Shown in pieces: positions 50,921-60,206 of a stretch of DNA of 64,000 nt (position 1 is the stretch's first letter; the number at the start of each line of letters is the position of its first letter). The DNA is from Chloroflexota bacterium (GTDB lineage Bacteria > Chloroflexota > Dehalococcoidia > Tepidiformales > Tepidiformaceae). The notes below the pieces were generated by a model. That model was not told the origin of the DNA and did not search any database. It saw only the letters and a list, made by a program, of their open reading frames with translations. The translations under genes and the position numbers were made by a program. The stretch lies in assembly GCA_026702615.1 (NCBI GenBank), contig JAPPBY010000002.1, positions 35,427 through 99,426 on the forward strand. Reading direction: 5' to 3'.

Positions 50921-51933
50921 CGGCAATACAGGCGGCCATCGGGTCGCTGGTCGACAGGGGTGGCATCGAGCCGGGGGAAGCGGCGGCGGCGCTCGAGACG
51001 ATCATGTCCGGTGATGCGACCGAAGCGCAGATCGGGGCGTTCCTGGCGGGCATGCGCCTGCACGGCGAGACGCCCGAGGTGGTGGCGGCGTGCTGGGCGG
51101 TGATGGAGCGCCACGCGGAGCCGTGCGCGGCAGGGAACGTCGTCGACCTCTGCGGAACGGGCGGCGACGGGGCGGACACGTTCAACGTGTCGACCGCGGC
51201 GGCGTTCGTGGTGGCGGGGGCGGGGGGGCGCGTGGCCAAGCACGGGAACCGGGCGGCGTCCTCGAACTGTGGCTCGGCGGACCTGCTGGAGGCGCTGGGA
51301 GCGCGCATCGACCTCGGGGGCGAGGCGGTGGCGCGGGTGATCGAGCAGTGTGGCTTCGGATTCCTGTTCGCGCAGCGTTTCCACCCGGCGATGCGGCACG
51401 TGGGCGGTCCTCGGCGGGAGATGGGGACGCGCACGATCTTCAACGTGCTGGGGCCGATCTCGAACCCGGCGCAGCCGCGGGCGCAGCTGACGGGCGTGGG
51501 GTCGGCGCACCTGGGGCCGCTGTTCGCGGAGGCGTTCCGTATCCGCGGTCTCGACCGCGCGGTCATCGTGCACTCAGACGACGGGCTCGACGAGATCAGC
51601 CCCGCGACCTCGACGCACGCCTGGATCCTGGAGGGGAGCGAGGTGCGAGAGGAGGAGCTGACACCCGCTACGTTCGGAGTCGAGGGGTGCTCGCTCGACG
51701 AGGTCGCCGGAGGCACGCCGGAGGAGAACGCGCAGACGCTGCGGGCGGTGCTCGCGGGACAGGGTGGTCCGGTGGCGGACTTCGTCACGCTGAACGCCGC
51801 GGCGGGGTGCTGGGCGGCGGGTTTGGCGGACAGCTTCGCGGAAGGGGCGGCGCTCGCGCGGCAATCGCTGGCCTCGGGGCGAGCACGGGTGGTGGCAGAG
51901 TCGTACGTGAGGCTGACGCAGGAGGTCTCATGA
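50917..51933 (+). CDS. trpD: Anthranilate phosphoribosyltransferase
   Basis: Second step of the pathway: anthranilate plus PRPP to phosphoribosyl-anthranilate. It has 338 residues. The PRPP loop is CGTGGDGADTFNVST, with the further family blocks KHGNRAASSNCGSADLLEAL, FAQRFHPAMRHVGGPRREMG and FNVLGPISNPA. The frame is open further upstream inside trpG, but the ATG at 50917 overlaps the trpG stop and begins the homologous sequence. Confidence 0.97.
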   Translation: MTAIQAAIGSLVDRGGIEPGEAAAALETIMSGDATEAQIGAFLAGMRLHGETPEVVAACWAVMERHAEPCAAGNVVDLCGTGGDGADTFNVSTAAAFVVAGAGGRVAKHGNRAASSNCGSADLLEALGARIDLGGEAVARVIEQCGFGFLFAQRFHPAMRHVGGPRREMGTRTIFNVLGPISNPAQPRAQLTGVGSAHLGPLFAEAFRIRGLDRAVIVHSDDGLDEISPATSTHAWILEGSEVREEELTPATFGVEGCSLDEVAGGTPEENAQTLRAVLAGQGGPVADFVTLNAAAGCWAAGLADSFAEGAALARQSLASGRARVVAESYVRLTQEVS

Positions 51934-52733
51934 GCTCGCCGAGCATCCTGGAAACGATCGTGGCGAAGCGCCGCGAGGATGTGGCCGAAGCGAAGGCCGC
52001 GCTCCCCATCGGCGAGCTGCAGCGCGCGGCGAGCGCGGCGCCGCCGCCGATCGACTTCGTCGCGCGGCTGGCGGATGCGCCGCCCGCGGTGATTGCGGAG
52101 ATCAAGCGCGCCTCGCCGAGCAAGGGCGACATCGCGCCCGGGATGGACGCGCCCGAGCAGGCGCTGCGCTACGCGCGGGGCGGGGCTGCGGGAATCTCGG
52201 TGCTGACGGAGCCGGCGTGGTTCAAGGGGACGCTCGATGACCTGCGGGGGACGCGGGAGGCGGTGGAGGCGCTGGGCGCCGCGCGGCCGGGGCTGCTCCG
52301 CAAGGACTTCCTGATCGACGAGTACCAGCTGCTGGAGGCGCGTGCGCACGGTGCGGATGCGGTCCTGCTGATCGTGGCCTGCCTCGACGATGAGGCGCTG
52401 GGGCGGCTGCTGGCATGCTCGCGAGAGTTGGGGATGGAGGCACTGGTGGAGGTGAACAGCACGGAGGAGATGGAGCGCGCTGGAGCGGTGGGCGCAAGGC
52501 TGGTGGGTATCAACAACCGCGACCTGCGCAGCTTCGACGTCGACCTGGCGACGACGGACCGGCTGGCGGGGGGCGCACCCGAAGCGGCGCTGCTGGCGGC
52601 CCTGAGTGGCATCAGCGCACGCGAGGACGTGGCGCGATTCGAGGAGGTGGGGGCGAAGGCGGTGCTGGTCGGGGAGGCGCTCATGCGAGCGGACGACCCG
52701 GCGGCGATGATCGCGGAGCTACGGGGACGATGA
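51930..52733 (+). CDS. trpC: Indole-3-glycerol phosphate synthase
   Basis: A TIM-barrel enzyme of 267 residues. The active-site segments are IAEIKRASPSKGDI, ISVLTEPAWFKGTLDDL, LRKDFLIDEYQLLEARAHGAD, EALVEVNSTEEMERA, VGINNRDLRSFDVDL and ALSGISAREDV, the standard series. The ATG overlaps the trpD stop (ATGA) and has GGAGG 5 bases upstream. Confidence 0.97.
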   Translation: MSSPSILETIVAKRREDVAEAKAALPIGELQRAASAAPPPIDFVARLADAPPAVIAEIKRASPSKGDIAPGMDAPEQALRYARGGAAGISVLTEPAWFKGTLDDLRGTREAVEALGAARPGLLRKDFLIDEYQLLEARAHGADAVLLIVACLDDEALGRLLACSRELGMEALVEVNSTEEMERAGAVGARLVGINNRDLRSFDVDLATTDRLAGGAPEAALLAALSGISAREDVARFEEVGAKAVLVGEALMRADDPAAMIAELRGR

Positions 52734-53464
52734 CGCGGGTCAAGATCTGCGGGGTGCGCGACGCAGAGACGGCGCGCGAGGCGGTGAAGGCGGGCGCCGA
52801 CTTCATCGGGTTGATGTTCGCGGAGTCGCGGCGGCAGGTCACGCCGCAGCAGTGCTACGAAATCATCGAGGCGGTGCGGGAGACGCGGCGGAGCCCCGAC
52901 GTGGCGCAGATCGAGGGCCCGGGGCGGGGCGAGGTGCGGGGGGCGAGCTGGTTCGGGGCGTGGAACGAGGCGATCGACGACGCACTCGCGCGCTGGCGGC
53001 CGCTACTCGTGGGCGTGTTCGCCGATCAGGAGGTCGAGGACGCGAACGAGATCGCGGAGGCGGCGGGACTCGAGCTGATCCAGCTCTCGGGCGGGGAGGA
53101 CGAGTCGTTCGTCCGGCAGATCCGCCCGCCCGTGCTCAAGGCCATCCACGTGCACCCGGAGACGACGGCTGAGGACGTGGTCGACACGGCAACGCCGGGC
53201 GTGGCCGCGGGCATCATGCTCGACACGGGCTCGGCTTCGGCGCGGGGCGGCACGGGCGAGGCGTTCGACTGGGACGTCGCGGCCGAGGTGGGGCGACGGC
53301 TGCCGCTGATGTTGGCGGGCGGGCTCGATCCCGGGAACGTGGCGGACGCGGTCGGGGCGGTCGACCCATGGGCGGTCGACGTTTCGAGTGGCGTCGAGAC
53401 GGATGGCGACAAAGACATCGAGAAGGTGCGCGCGTTCATTCGCGCGGCGAAGGGGGCAGGATGA
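52730..53464 (+). CDS. trpF: Phosphoribosylanthranilate isomerase, with an insertion
   Basis: Performs the Amadori rearrangement that gives the substrate of TrpC. The catalytic Cys is in [11 protein letters not shown] and the Asp in [20 protein letters not shown], and the phosphate loop is [14 protein letters not shown] with DVSSGVE. At 244 residues it is longer than the usual 200 or so. Residues 53-90 (from [11 protein letters not shown] to ALARWRP) form an insertion after the second helix, before the GVFADQ strand. It overlaps trpC and trpB by four bases. Confidence 0.93.
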   Translation: MTRVKICGVRDAETAREAVKAGADFIGLMFAESRRQVTPQQCYEIIEAVRETRRSPDVAQIEGPGRGEVRGASWFGAWNEAIDDALARWRPLLVGVFADQEVEDANEIAEAAGLELIQLSGGEDESFVRQIRPPVLKAIHVHPETTAEDVVDTATPGVAAGIMLDTGSASARGGTGEAFDWDVAAEVGRRLPLMLAGGLDPGNVADAVGAVDPWAVDVSSGVETDGDKDIEKVRAFIRAAKGAG

Positions 53465-54663
53465 TGAGCACGGAGACAAGGAGCGATCTGGCGCCGCGGT
53501 TCGGGGAGTTCGGCGGGCGCTACATCCCCGAGGTGCTGGTAGCCGCGCACGAGGAGCTGGAGGAGGCGTACGACGCGGCCCGGAACGATCCCACCTTCAC
53601 CGAGGAGCTGGCGCAGCTGCAGCGGCACTACGCGGGGCGGCCGACGCCGCTCTACCTGGCGGAGCGCCTGACGGAGGAGGTCGGCGGCGCGCGCATCTGG
53701 CTGAAGCGCGAGGACCTGGCGCACACGGGGGCGCACAAGATCAACAACGCGCTTGGGCAGGCGCTGCTGGCGAAGCGAATCGGGAAGCCGCGCATCATCG
53801 CGGAGACGGGGGCGGGGCAGCACGGTGTGGCGACGGCAACGGTGTGCGCGAAGCTCAATCTCGAGTGCGTCGTCTACATGGGCACGGAGGACATCCGGCG
53901 GCAGTCGCTGAACGTGTTCCGGATGAAGATGCTGGGGGCGGAGGTGGTGCCGGTGGACTCGGGGAGCCGGACGCTGAAGGACGCGATCAACGAGGCGATG
54001 CGGGACTGGGTGACGAACGTGCGCACGACGCACTACCTGATCGGCTCGGCGATCGGGCCGCATCCCTTCCCGACGATGGTGCGGGACTTCCAGGCGGTCA
54101 TCGGGCTGGAGGCGCGGCAGCAGATGCTGGAGCAGGCAGGACGGCTACCGGACGTGGCGGTCGCCTGCGTGGGCGGGGGGAGCAACGCCATCGGACTGTT
54201 CCACCCGTTCATCGACGACCCGGTGCGGCTGGTGGGCGTGGAAGCGGCGGGGGAGGGATTGTCGGCTCCGGGGCGGAACGCGGCCACGCTCGTCGCAGGG
54301 AGTCCGGGAGTGCTGCACGGCACGCGTACGTACCTGCTGCAGGACGAGGCGGGCCAGATCCTCGACACGCACAGCATCTCGGCGGGGCTCGACTATCCGG
54401 GCGTGGGCCCGGAGCACTCGTGGCTGAAGGCGAGCGAGCGAGCGGAGTACATCGCCGCGGACGACGCCGAGGCGCTCGAAGGATTCCAGCGGCTGACGGG
54501 GAGCGAGGGCATCATCCCGGCGCTCGAACCCTCACACGCAATCCTTCCCGCGATCCGGCTGGCGGAAGAGCTCGGCGAAGGCGGTGACGTGCTGATCGGG
54601 TTGAGCGGCCGCGGCGACAAGGACATGCACACGGTCGCCGAGGCGCTGGGCGTCACGCTCTGA
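53461..54663 (+). CDS. trpB: Tryptophan synthase beta chain
   Basis: PLP enzyme that joins indole and serine. It has 400 residues. The PLP lysine is in [17 protein letters not shown]. The catalytic acid lies in [13 protein letters not shown] and the phosphate loop is [12 protein letters not shown]. It is of the TrpB1 type, which needs TrpA. trpA follows after one inserted gene. The ATG overlaps the trpF stop codon (ATGATGA). Confidence 0.97.
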   Translation: MMSTETRSDLAPRFGEFGGRYIPEVLVAAHEELEEAYDAARNDPTFTEELAQLQRHYAGRPTPLYLAERLTEEVGGARIWLKREDLAHTGAHKINNALGQALLAKRIGKPRIIAETGAGQHGVATATVCAKLNLECVVYMGTEDIRRQSLNVFRMKMLGAEVVPVDSGSRTLKDAINEAMRDWVTNVRTTHYLIGSAIGPHPFPTMVRDFQAVIGLEARQQMLEQAGRLPDVAVACVGGGSNAIGLFHPFIDDPVRLVGVEAAGEGLSAPGRNAATLVAGSPGVLHGTRTYLLQDEAGQILDTHSISAGLDYPGVGPEHSWLKASERAEYIAADDAEALEGFQRLTGSEGIIPALEPSHAILPAIRLAEELGEGGDVLIGLSGRGDKDMHTVAEALGVTL

Positions 54664-54671
54664 GCACGCAG

Positions 54672-55505
54672 GTGGTGATGCCGGAGCCCGTCGGGGGGCG
54701 GCAAGGCGGCCTGCCCTGGGGCCCGCCGCAGGTGGCGTTCGGGATTCTCGGGGGGCTGGCCGCGCTGGCGGTGACGCTTCTCCTCTCGGCGCTCGTGCTG
54801 GAGACGGTGGGCGAGTCGCGCGATGTCGGCGACGTGTTCGCGAAGGCAAGGGAGATCGCCGCTTACGCCGACGAGCGGCTAGAGGCGGCGGCGAAGGGCA
54901 TCGATCTGCCCGAACCTCCCCAGGTCCGCGGAAACCAAACGGCGCTCTCGCTGGCGCTGGTGATCACGCTCGGGCTGCAGGTGGCGTTCGTGGGGGTCGT
55001 GCTGGGGGTTACACGACACAACATGGGGGAACTGGCGGAGCGGCTGAGGCTGACGGGATTCAGCGCCTTCGGGCTGTGGCGGCCGGTACTGGCGGTGGTG
55101 GGCTGCTACCTGATGGTGGCGGCCTACGCGGCGATCGTGAACGCCCTCGACATCGAGGCGCTGCAGCCGGAGAGCACGGTGCCGTACGAGGTGATGCGCC
55201 ACCCGGCGACGATCGTCCTGACGGGGATTGCCGTGATCGTGACAGCGCCTCTTTCGGAAGAGATCTTCTATCGGGGGCTCATCTTCGGGGGTCTGGAACG
55301 GTGGGGGTTCTGGCCGGCGGCGCTGATCTCCGGGGCGGTCTTCAGTGGCGTGCACCTGGACACGGGGAGCCTGATTCCATTCTTTATCATCGGCGTGGTG
55401 CTCGCGTGGCTGTTCTGGCGGCGCGGGAATCTCTGGGAGAGTGTGGCCTTCCACGTGTTGTTCAACGCGGCCAGCTTCTCCCTGCTGCTGGTGACGGAGG
55501 CGTAG
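54672..55505 (+). CDS. CPBP-family intramembrane metalloprotease inserted between trpB and trpA
   Basis: A 277-residue membrane protein with about seven helices and the CPBP (Abi/CaaX) motifs: SEEIFYRGLIFG (EExxxR), FSGVHLDTG and the final FHVLFNAASF. These are glutamate-type intramembrane proteases that cut membrane or prenylated proteins, and some give bacteriocin immunity. A soluble stretch of about 50 residues lies between helices one and two. It starts 8 bases after trpB and ends 3 bases before trpA, so it must be co-transcribed with them. The start may also be the GTG or ATG 3 or 6 bases later. No link to tryptophan is known. Confidence 0.85.
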   Translation: MVMPEPVGGRQGGLPWGPPQVAFGILGGLAALAVTLLLSALVLETVGESRDVGDVFAKAREIAAYADERLEAAAKGIDLPEPPQVRGNQTALSLALVITLGLQVAFVGVVLGVTRHNMGELAERLRLTGFSAFGLWRPVLAVVGCYLMVAAYAAIVNALDIEALQPESTVPYEVMRHPATIVLTGIAVIVTAPLSEEIFYRGLIFGGLERWGFWPAALISGAVFSGVHLDTGSLIPFFIIGVVLAWLFWRRGNLWESVAFHVLFNAASFSLLLVTEA

Positions 55506-55508
55506 CGG

Positions 55509-56312
55509 ATGTCGGAACGGTTGCGGGCGCGGTTCGCACAGGCGAACGGTGAGGGGCGAGCGGCGTTCGTGGGCTACGTGATGGCGGGCTTCCCGGAGCC
55601 CAACCAGACGGTGCCGCTGCTGCTGGGACTGGAGGCGGGAGGCACGGACGTGATCGAGCTGGGGGTGCCGTTCACGGACCCGTTGGCCGACGGGGCGACG
55701 ATCCAGCGGGCGAACGAGGTGGCAGTGGCAGCGGGGGTCACGTTCACGGATTGCCTCGCGATGGTGCGGGAAGCGCGGTCGCGGGGGCTGTCGGTCCCGC
55801 TAGTCTTGATGGGGTACGACAATCCCCTGCTCGCGTACGGCGAGGAGCGGGCGGCTGCGGACGCGGCAGCGGCCGGTGCGGACGGGTTCATCGTGGTGGA
55901 CCTCCCGCCCGACGAGGCGGGGACGTTCCGGAAGGCGTGCGCGGCGAACGACGTGAGCTTCGTGCCGCTGGTCGCGCCGACGACGGCGGAGGAGCGGATG
56001 GGAGAGGTCGCGGCGGTGGCGGACTCGTTCATCTACTGCGTGAGCGTGACCGGAACGACGGGAGGGGCGGAGGTCCCGCCGGAGGTGGGCGACCTGGTGG
56101 CGACGATCCGGCGCCACACGGAGCTGCCGATCGCGGTCGGATTCGGGGTTTCGACGGAAGAGCAGGTGGCTCGGGTAGGGAAGGTAGCGGAGGGCGTGAT
56201 CGTGGGCTCTGCTATCATCGCGGCCATCGAAGGGGGAAGCGTCGAAGGCTGCGTCGACCGCGTCCGTTCGTATGTCGAACGCGTGACGGGGCGCAGTGGA
56301 GCAGGCGCATAG
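55509..56312 (+). CDS. trpA: Tryptophan synthase alpha chain
   Basis: TIM-barrel lyase of 267 residues that releases indole from indole-3-glycerol phosphate for TrpB. The catalytic Glu is in DVIELGVPFTDPLADG along with the catalytic Asp. The phosphate-binding loops are SVTGTTGGAE and VGFGVSTEEQV with VGSAIIAAIE. Other family blocks include VLMGYDNPLLAYG and VVDLPPDEA. Confidence 0.97.
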   Translation: MSERLRARFAQANGEGRAAFVGYVMAGFPEPNQTVPLLLGLEAGGTDVIELGVPFTDPLADGATIQRANEVAVAAGVTFTDCLAMVREARSRGLSVPLVLMGYDNPLLAYGEERAAADAAAAGADGFIVVDLPPDEAGTFRKACAANDVSFVPLVAPTTAEERMGEVAAVADSFIYCVSVTGTTGGAEVPPEVGDLVATIRRHTELPIAVGFGVSTEEQVARVGKVAEGVIVGSAIIAAIEGGSVEGCVDRVRSYVERVTGRSGAGA

Positions 56313-56335
56313 CTGGTTCCCCGGGAGAGGCATCG

Positions 56336-56731
56336 ATGACGGTTCGCGGCATCCGCGGAGCGATCACGGTTGAGGAGAACGACCGCGAGGCGATCCTCGA
56401 CGGGACGCGCGAACTCCTCGAAGCGATGGTCGAGGCAAACGGCGTGGAGGCGGACGACATCGCCTCGTGTCACTTCACGACATCGCCCGACCTGAACGCG
56501 GAGTTCCCCGCGGAGGCGACGCGACGGCTGGAGGGGTGGAAGTACGTGCCGCTGCTGTGCGGGCACGAGATGAACGTGCCGGGCTCGATGCAGAAGTGCG
56601 TGCGCATCCTGCTGCACGTCAACACGGACGCGCCCCCACACAGCATCCAGCACATCTACCTTCGGGACGCGACGCGACTACGAACGGACCTGGCGCCGGA
56701 GAACGGAGCAAGTTCGCCGGCGGGAGAGTGA
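56336..56731 (+). CDS. aroH: Chorismate mutase, AroH type
   Basis: Converts chorismate to prephenate, the branch to phenylalanine and tyrosine. The 131 residues match the trimeric AroH fold of Bacillus. Active-site residues are the Arg in RGIRGAITVE, the Glu-containing CHFTTSPDLNAEFPAEATRR, the Cys/Arg of KCVRILLHVN and the Tyr of HIYLRDATRLR. The ATG has GGGAGAGG before it. As the last gene of the tryptophan operon it puts competing use of chorismate under the same tRNA-Trp control. Confidence 0.94.
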   Translation: MTVRGIRGAITVEENDREAILDGTRELLEAMVEANGVEADDIASCHFTTSPDLNAEFPAEATRRLEGWKYVPLLCGHEMNVPGSMQKCVRILLHVNTDAPPHSIQHIYLRDATRLRTDLAPENGASSPAGE

Positions 56732-56771
56732 GGCGCCTTCGCGCTTTGCCATAGGCGCGAGCCGCGAGATC

Positions 56772-57608
56772 ATGCAATCCGCTCGTCGAGACGCTGCAGT
56801 CGAGCACACGGCCTCGGAACCGGGGCCGGTGCAGCGGGACGAGTCGGTACGAGGCGCACTGGCGGGGAGCGGCCTTCGGGAGGCCATGCACGAGATCCGC
56901 CTGCCGACGTTCGAGGGCCCTCTCGACCTGTTGCTGACGCTGATCCAGCGTCGCGACCTCGATATCACGACAGTGTCGCTGGTGGCGGTTGCCGACCAGT
57001 ACCTGGAAGCGGTTCATGCCAACGACTCGCTGGACGCGGGGGCGTTGGCGGAGTTCGTGTCGATCGGGGCGAAGCTGCTGCAGCTGAAGTCGCGGGCGCT
57101 GCTACCGGGACGGGACGCCGACGAAGAAGAGCCCGAGGAAGATGATCCGGGCGAGGAGCTGGTGGCGCTATTGCTCGAGTACCAGCGCTACCGGGAGGCG
57201 GCGGATGCGCTGGGGGAGCGGGTGGAAGCGGGGTGGCGCACGTATCCGAGGGGCGCGCCGCCGCCGGAGCCGCCGGATGGCAACGCCCTCGCGGGAGTGA
57301 CGCTGGACGCGCTCTACGCGGTGATGATGGAGGTGCTGGAGCGGATGCCCGAGGAGCCCGACGGCACGGTCGAGCGCAGCGACGTGAGCCTGGCGGACCA
57401 GATCGCGATGCTGGAGGGGCGGCTGCGGGGAAGGGGGCGGTCGTTCTCGTTCCGGCAGGTGATCGAGTCCTGCACGTCACGGGTCGAGTTGGTGGTGACA
57501 TTCATCGCGCTGCTGGAGCTGTTGAAGCGGGGAATGTGCGAGGTGGAGCAGTCGCAGGCGTGGGGGGATATCCGCGTGCGGGCGCTGGCTCAGAAGGCGG
57601 CGAGCTGA
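56772..57608 (+). CDS. scpA: Segregation and condensation protein A
   Basis: Kleisin partner of SMC, up to 278 residues. The N-terminal block EIRLPTFEGPLDLLLTLIQ that binds the SMC neck is at residues 41-59 if counted from the ATG used here. An ATG at 56886 (MHEIRLP...) would give a 240-residue protein closer to the family norm, but its GGGAGG lies only 2 bases upstream. The middle is acidic (EEEPEEDDPGEE). The C-terminal winged helix is SFRQVIESCTSRVELVVTFI. scpB, often next, is not here. Confidence 0.9.
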   Translation: MQSARRDAAVEHTASEPGPVQRDESVRGALAGSGLREAMHEIRLPTFEGPLDLLLTLIQRRDLDITTVSLVAVADQYLEAVHANDSLDAGALAEFVSIGAKLLQLKSRALLPGRDADEEEPEEDDPGEELVALLLEYQRYREAADALGERVEAGWRTYPRGAPPPEPPDGNALAGVTLDALYAVMMEVLERMPEEPDGTVERSDVSLADQIAMLEGRLRGRGRSFSFRQVIESCTSRVELVVTFIALLELLKRGMCEVEQSQAWGDIRVRALAQKAAS

Positions 57609-57976
57609 CGCTGGAGGCGACGCTGCCAGAGGGTCGCGACGAGTGTTCCAAGAATCAGGCCACCTACGGCTCCGATCGTGTCGTAGAGGATGTCGTTGGG
57701 GTCAGCGGAGCGGTAGGGGAGGAATGACTGGTACCACTCCTGACCGGCGCCCACGAGCAGGGCGACCCCAAGGATGGGTACGAAGAGGACAGTCGCGGGA
57801 AGGCGCGGAAGCACGGCTCGGGCCAAACTGAGCAGGATGAGCACGAAGACGGCGTACTGGATCGCGTGGACGGCGTTCGCGAGGGCGCCGCTGGAGGGGT
57901 CCTCCGGGCGGGGCGTGCTCGCCAGGCCGACCATGACGCCGAGCCACAGGAGCGCCAGCAAGAGCCGGAGGCGCAT
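57590..57976 (-). CDS. VanZ-like membrane protein
   Basis: A 128-residue protein with four hydrophobic helices. The VanZ-type conserved stretch is AGQEWYQSFLPYRSADPNDILYDTIGAVGG, of which QEWYQ and the DPNDILYDTIGA part are family hallmarks. Function of the family is mostly unknown, and VanZ itself gives low-level teicoplanin resistance. The ATG at 57976 is 6 bases after TACACT. The 3' end overlaps the convergent scpA by 19 bases. Confidence 0.85.
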   Translation of the reverse strand: MRLRLLLALLWLGVMVGLASTPRPEDPSSGALANAVHAIQYAVFVLILLSLARAVLPRLPATVLFVPILGVALLVGAGQEWYQSFLPYRSADPNDILYDTIGAVGGLILGTLVATLWQRRLQRQLAAF

Positions 57977-57982
57977 GTGGCT

Positions 57983-57988
57983 AGTGTA
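57983..57988 (-). promoter_or_regulatory. -10 element, leaderless start for vanZ-like gene
   Basis: TACACT on the minus strand, then 6 bases, then the ATG at 57976. Confidence 0.4.
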
Positions 57989-58047
57989 GCTGGCGGCATC
58001 ATGCGAGAGTGGGGAGCAGGGGCGCCGGGGCGTCCCGCGCGAGAGCC

Positions 58048-58986
58048 ATGACCGTGACGCTGCCATCGCTGACGCTGGCCCAACTGGAGATGGCCGCCCC
58101 CGCGCGTGGGAGCGCGCTCGTGATGGGCGTGTTCGACGGCGTGCACCGAGGACACCAGGCGCTGTTGGCGCGGCTGCGGGAGGAGGGGGACGCGCGCGGA
58201 CTCGCGCCGGGCGTGGTGACGCTGCACCCGCATCCAGCGACCGTGCTGCGACCAGACATCATGCCGAGCTACCTGACCTCGCTGGAGGACCGGCTGCGGC
58301 TCATGCGCGAGGCGGGCGCCTCGTGGGTGCTGCCGCTGACGTTTACGTCGGAGCTATCGGAAGTGACGGCGGAGGAGCTGGCGGAGGCGTTCCACCGGTT
58401 GCTACGCATGGAGGTGATGGTGCTTGGTCCCGACGCGGCCTTCGGGCGGGGGGCGCCGGCGGATACGCCCGAGCGGATGCGACGGACGGGCGAGGAGCTG
58501 GGGTTCGAGGTGGTGCAGATCGAGCCGCTGATGGCGGGCGGCGAGCGGTGTAGCTCGACCATGGTGCGCAAGGCGCTGAGCGAAGGCGACATGCGGGCGG
58601 TGACGGACCTGCTGGGGCGTCCCTACACGCTGGCGGGACCTGTTGTCCGCGGGTTCGAGCGGGGACGCACGATCGGGTTCCCGACCGCGAATATCTCCGT
58701 GGCGGCGGACCGCGCGCTGCCGGCGCTGGGGGTCTACGCGACGGTCGCGACGGTGGCCGGGCGGGAGCTGCGGGGAGCGACAAACATCGGAAGGCGGCCG
58801 ACCTTCGACGAGGGGCACGTCTCAATCGAGACGCACCTGCTCGACTTCGAGGGCGACCTGTACGGCGAGCGTATGGAGATCGCGATCGTGGACCGGGTGC
58901 GTCCCGAGCAGGCGTTCTCGGGGCCGGAGGAGCTGCGGGCACAGATTGCGGCAGATGTGGAGCACGTGCGGGGGGTGCTGGCGTGA
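58048..58986 (+). CDS. ribF: Bifunctional riboflavin kinase / FMN adenylyltransferase
   Basis: Makes FMN and FAD. The 312 residues hold an N-terminal adenylyltransferase (VMGVFDGVHRGHQALL, then TLHPHPATVL and the CSSTMVRKALSEG motif) and a C-terminal flavokinase (FERGRTIGFPTANISVA and GVYATVATVAGRELRGATNIGRRPTF). The ATG at 58048 is preferred to an upstream one that adds 13 unrelated residues. The end overlaps the tyrS start as GTGA. Several flavin enzymes (nuoF, gltD, the FAD oxidoreductase) are in the window. Confidence 0.96.
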   Translation: MTVTLPSLTLAQLEMAAPARGSALVMGVFDGVHRGHQALLARLREEGDARGLAPGVVTLHPHPATVLRPDIMPSYLTSLEDRLRLMREAGASWVLPLTFTSELSEVTAEELAEAFHRLLRMEVMVLGPDAAFGRGAPADTPERMRRTGEELGFEVVQIEPLMAGGERCSSTMVRKALSEGDMRAVTDLLGRPYTLAGPVVRGFERGRTIGFPTANISVAADRALPALGVYATVATVAGRELRGATNIGRRPTFDEGHVSIETHLLDFEGDLYGERMEIAIVDRVRPEQAFSGPEELRAQIAADVEHVRGVLA

Positions 58987-60206
58987 GCCGCACGATGGCG
59001 CCTGTCGACGAGCAGCTATTCGTGCTCATGAGCGGTGTGGAGTACGGGGACGGCGGGCTGCGGCGCGCGTTCGAGGCGGAGCTGCGGGAACTGCTCGAGG
59101 AGGACCGGCCGCTGAAGGTCTACCTGGGCATCGACCCGACGGCGACCTCGCTGACGTTGGGGCACGCGGTGCCGCTGCGGAAGCTGCGGCAGTTCCAGGA
59201 CTTCGGGCACGAGACGGTATTCCTGATCGGCGACATTACGGCGCTGATTGGGGACCCCTCGGACAAGAACAAGCTGCGGCCGCAGATCGACAGCGAGACG
59301 ATCCGGGCGAACGAGGCGGCCTATTTCGCCCAGGCGTCGAAGATCCTCGACCAGTCGAAGACGGTGGTGCGGCACAACTCCGAGTGGCTGGGCGATCTCG
59401 ACCTGAACGACCTGATCTCCCTGATGTCGAAGTTCACGGTGGCGGAGATGCTCACACGGGATAACTTCCGCCAGCGGTACCAGTCGGAGGACGCGGTCTA
59501 CCTGCACGAATTCCTGTACGCGCTGCTCCAGGGCTACGACGCACTGGCGCTGGAGTGCGACGTGCAGGTGGGCGGAACGGAGCAGCTGTTCAACCTGATG
59601 GCCGGGCGCAAGCTGCAGGAGCAGGCGGGGCAGCGGAAGCACGTGCCCGTGACGATGCCGATCCTCGTGGGGATCGATGGCTCGATGCGGATGTCGAAGT
59701 CGACGGGAAACTTCATCGGGCTGGACGAGGCGCCGGAGGAGCAGTACGGGAAGGCGATGTCCATCCCGGACGGGGCGCTGGCGAACTACTTCCTGCTGGC
59801 GACGAACCTCGACCGGGGGGATGTCGTGGCGACGATCGAGGGGCTCGCGAACAACGAGCGCGATCCGATGACGGAAAAGAAGCGGCTGGCGCGCACGATC
59901 GTGACGGAGCTGCACGGCGAGGACGCGGCGGCGCAGGCGGAGGCACACTTCGAGCGCACGGTGCAACGCCGCGAGGAGCCGGAGGAGATGCCCGAGGCAG
60001 CAGCGCGCGAGGGGCAGCCGCTCATCGACGTGATCGTGGAGGCCGGGGCAGCGCCGTCGCGGCGGGAAGCGCGGAGGCTGTTCGACCAGGGGGCGGTGAC
60101 GGTGGACGGCGAGCCGGCCTCGGACGGGCGGGAGCCGGCGCGGGTAGGGTCGCGGGTGCGGGTGGGCAAGCGTCGCTGGCTGCGAATCACCGGGGCGGGC
60201 AGCTAG
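58983..60206 (+). CDS. tyrS: Tyrosyl-tRNA synthetase
   Basis: Class I synthetase of 407 residues. The first signature is in GIDPTATSLTLGHAVPLRKL, the KMSKS-type motif in GSMRMSKSTGNFIG, and a C-terminal S4 RNA-binding domain runs from about residue 345 (VEAGAAPSRREARRLFDQGA). The GTG start overlaps ribF. No T-box precedes it, in contrast to trpS. Confidence 0.96.
   Translation: MSRTMAPVDEQLFVLMSGVEYGDGGLRRAFEAELRELLEEDRPLKVYLGIDPTATSLTLGHAVPLRKLRQFQDFGHETVFLIGDITALIGDPSDKNKLRPQIDSETIRANEAAYFAQASKILDQSKTVVRHNSEWLGDLDLNDLISLMSKFTVAEMLTRDNFRQRYQSEDAVYLHEFLYALLQGYDALALECDVQVGGTEQLFNLMAGRKLQEQAGQRKHVPVTMPILVGIDGSMRMSKSTGNFIGLDEAPEEQYGKAMSIPDGALANYFLLATNLDRGDVVATIEGLANNERDPMTEKKRLARTIVTELHGEDAAAQAEAHFERTVQRREEPEEMPEAAAREGQPLIDVIVEAGAAPSRREARRLFDQGAVTVDGEPASDGREPARVGSRVRVGKRRWLRITGAGS

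Noticed and set aside
54672..55505. CPBP protein as a bacteriocin immunity gene
   Set aside because: No bacteriocin or peptide export genes are near, and it is embedded in the trp operon.
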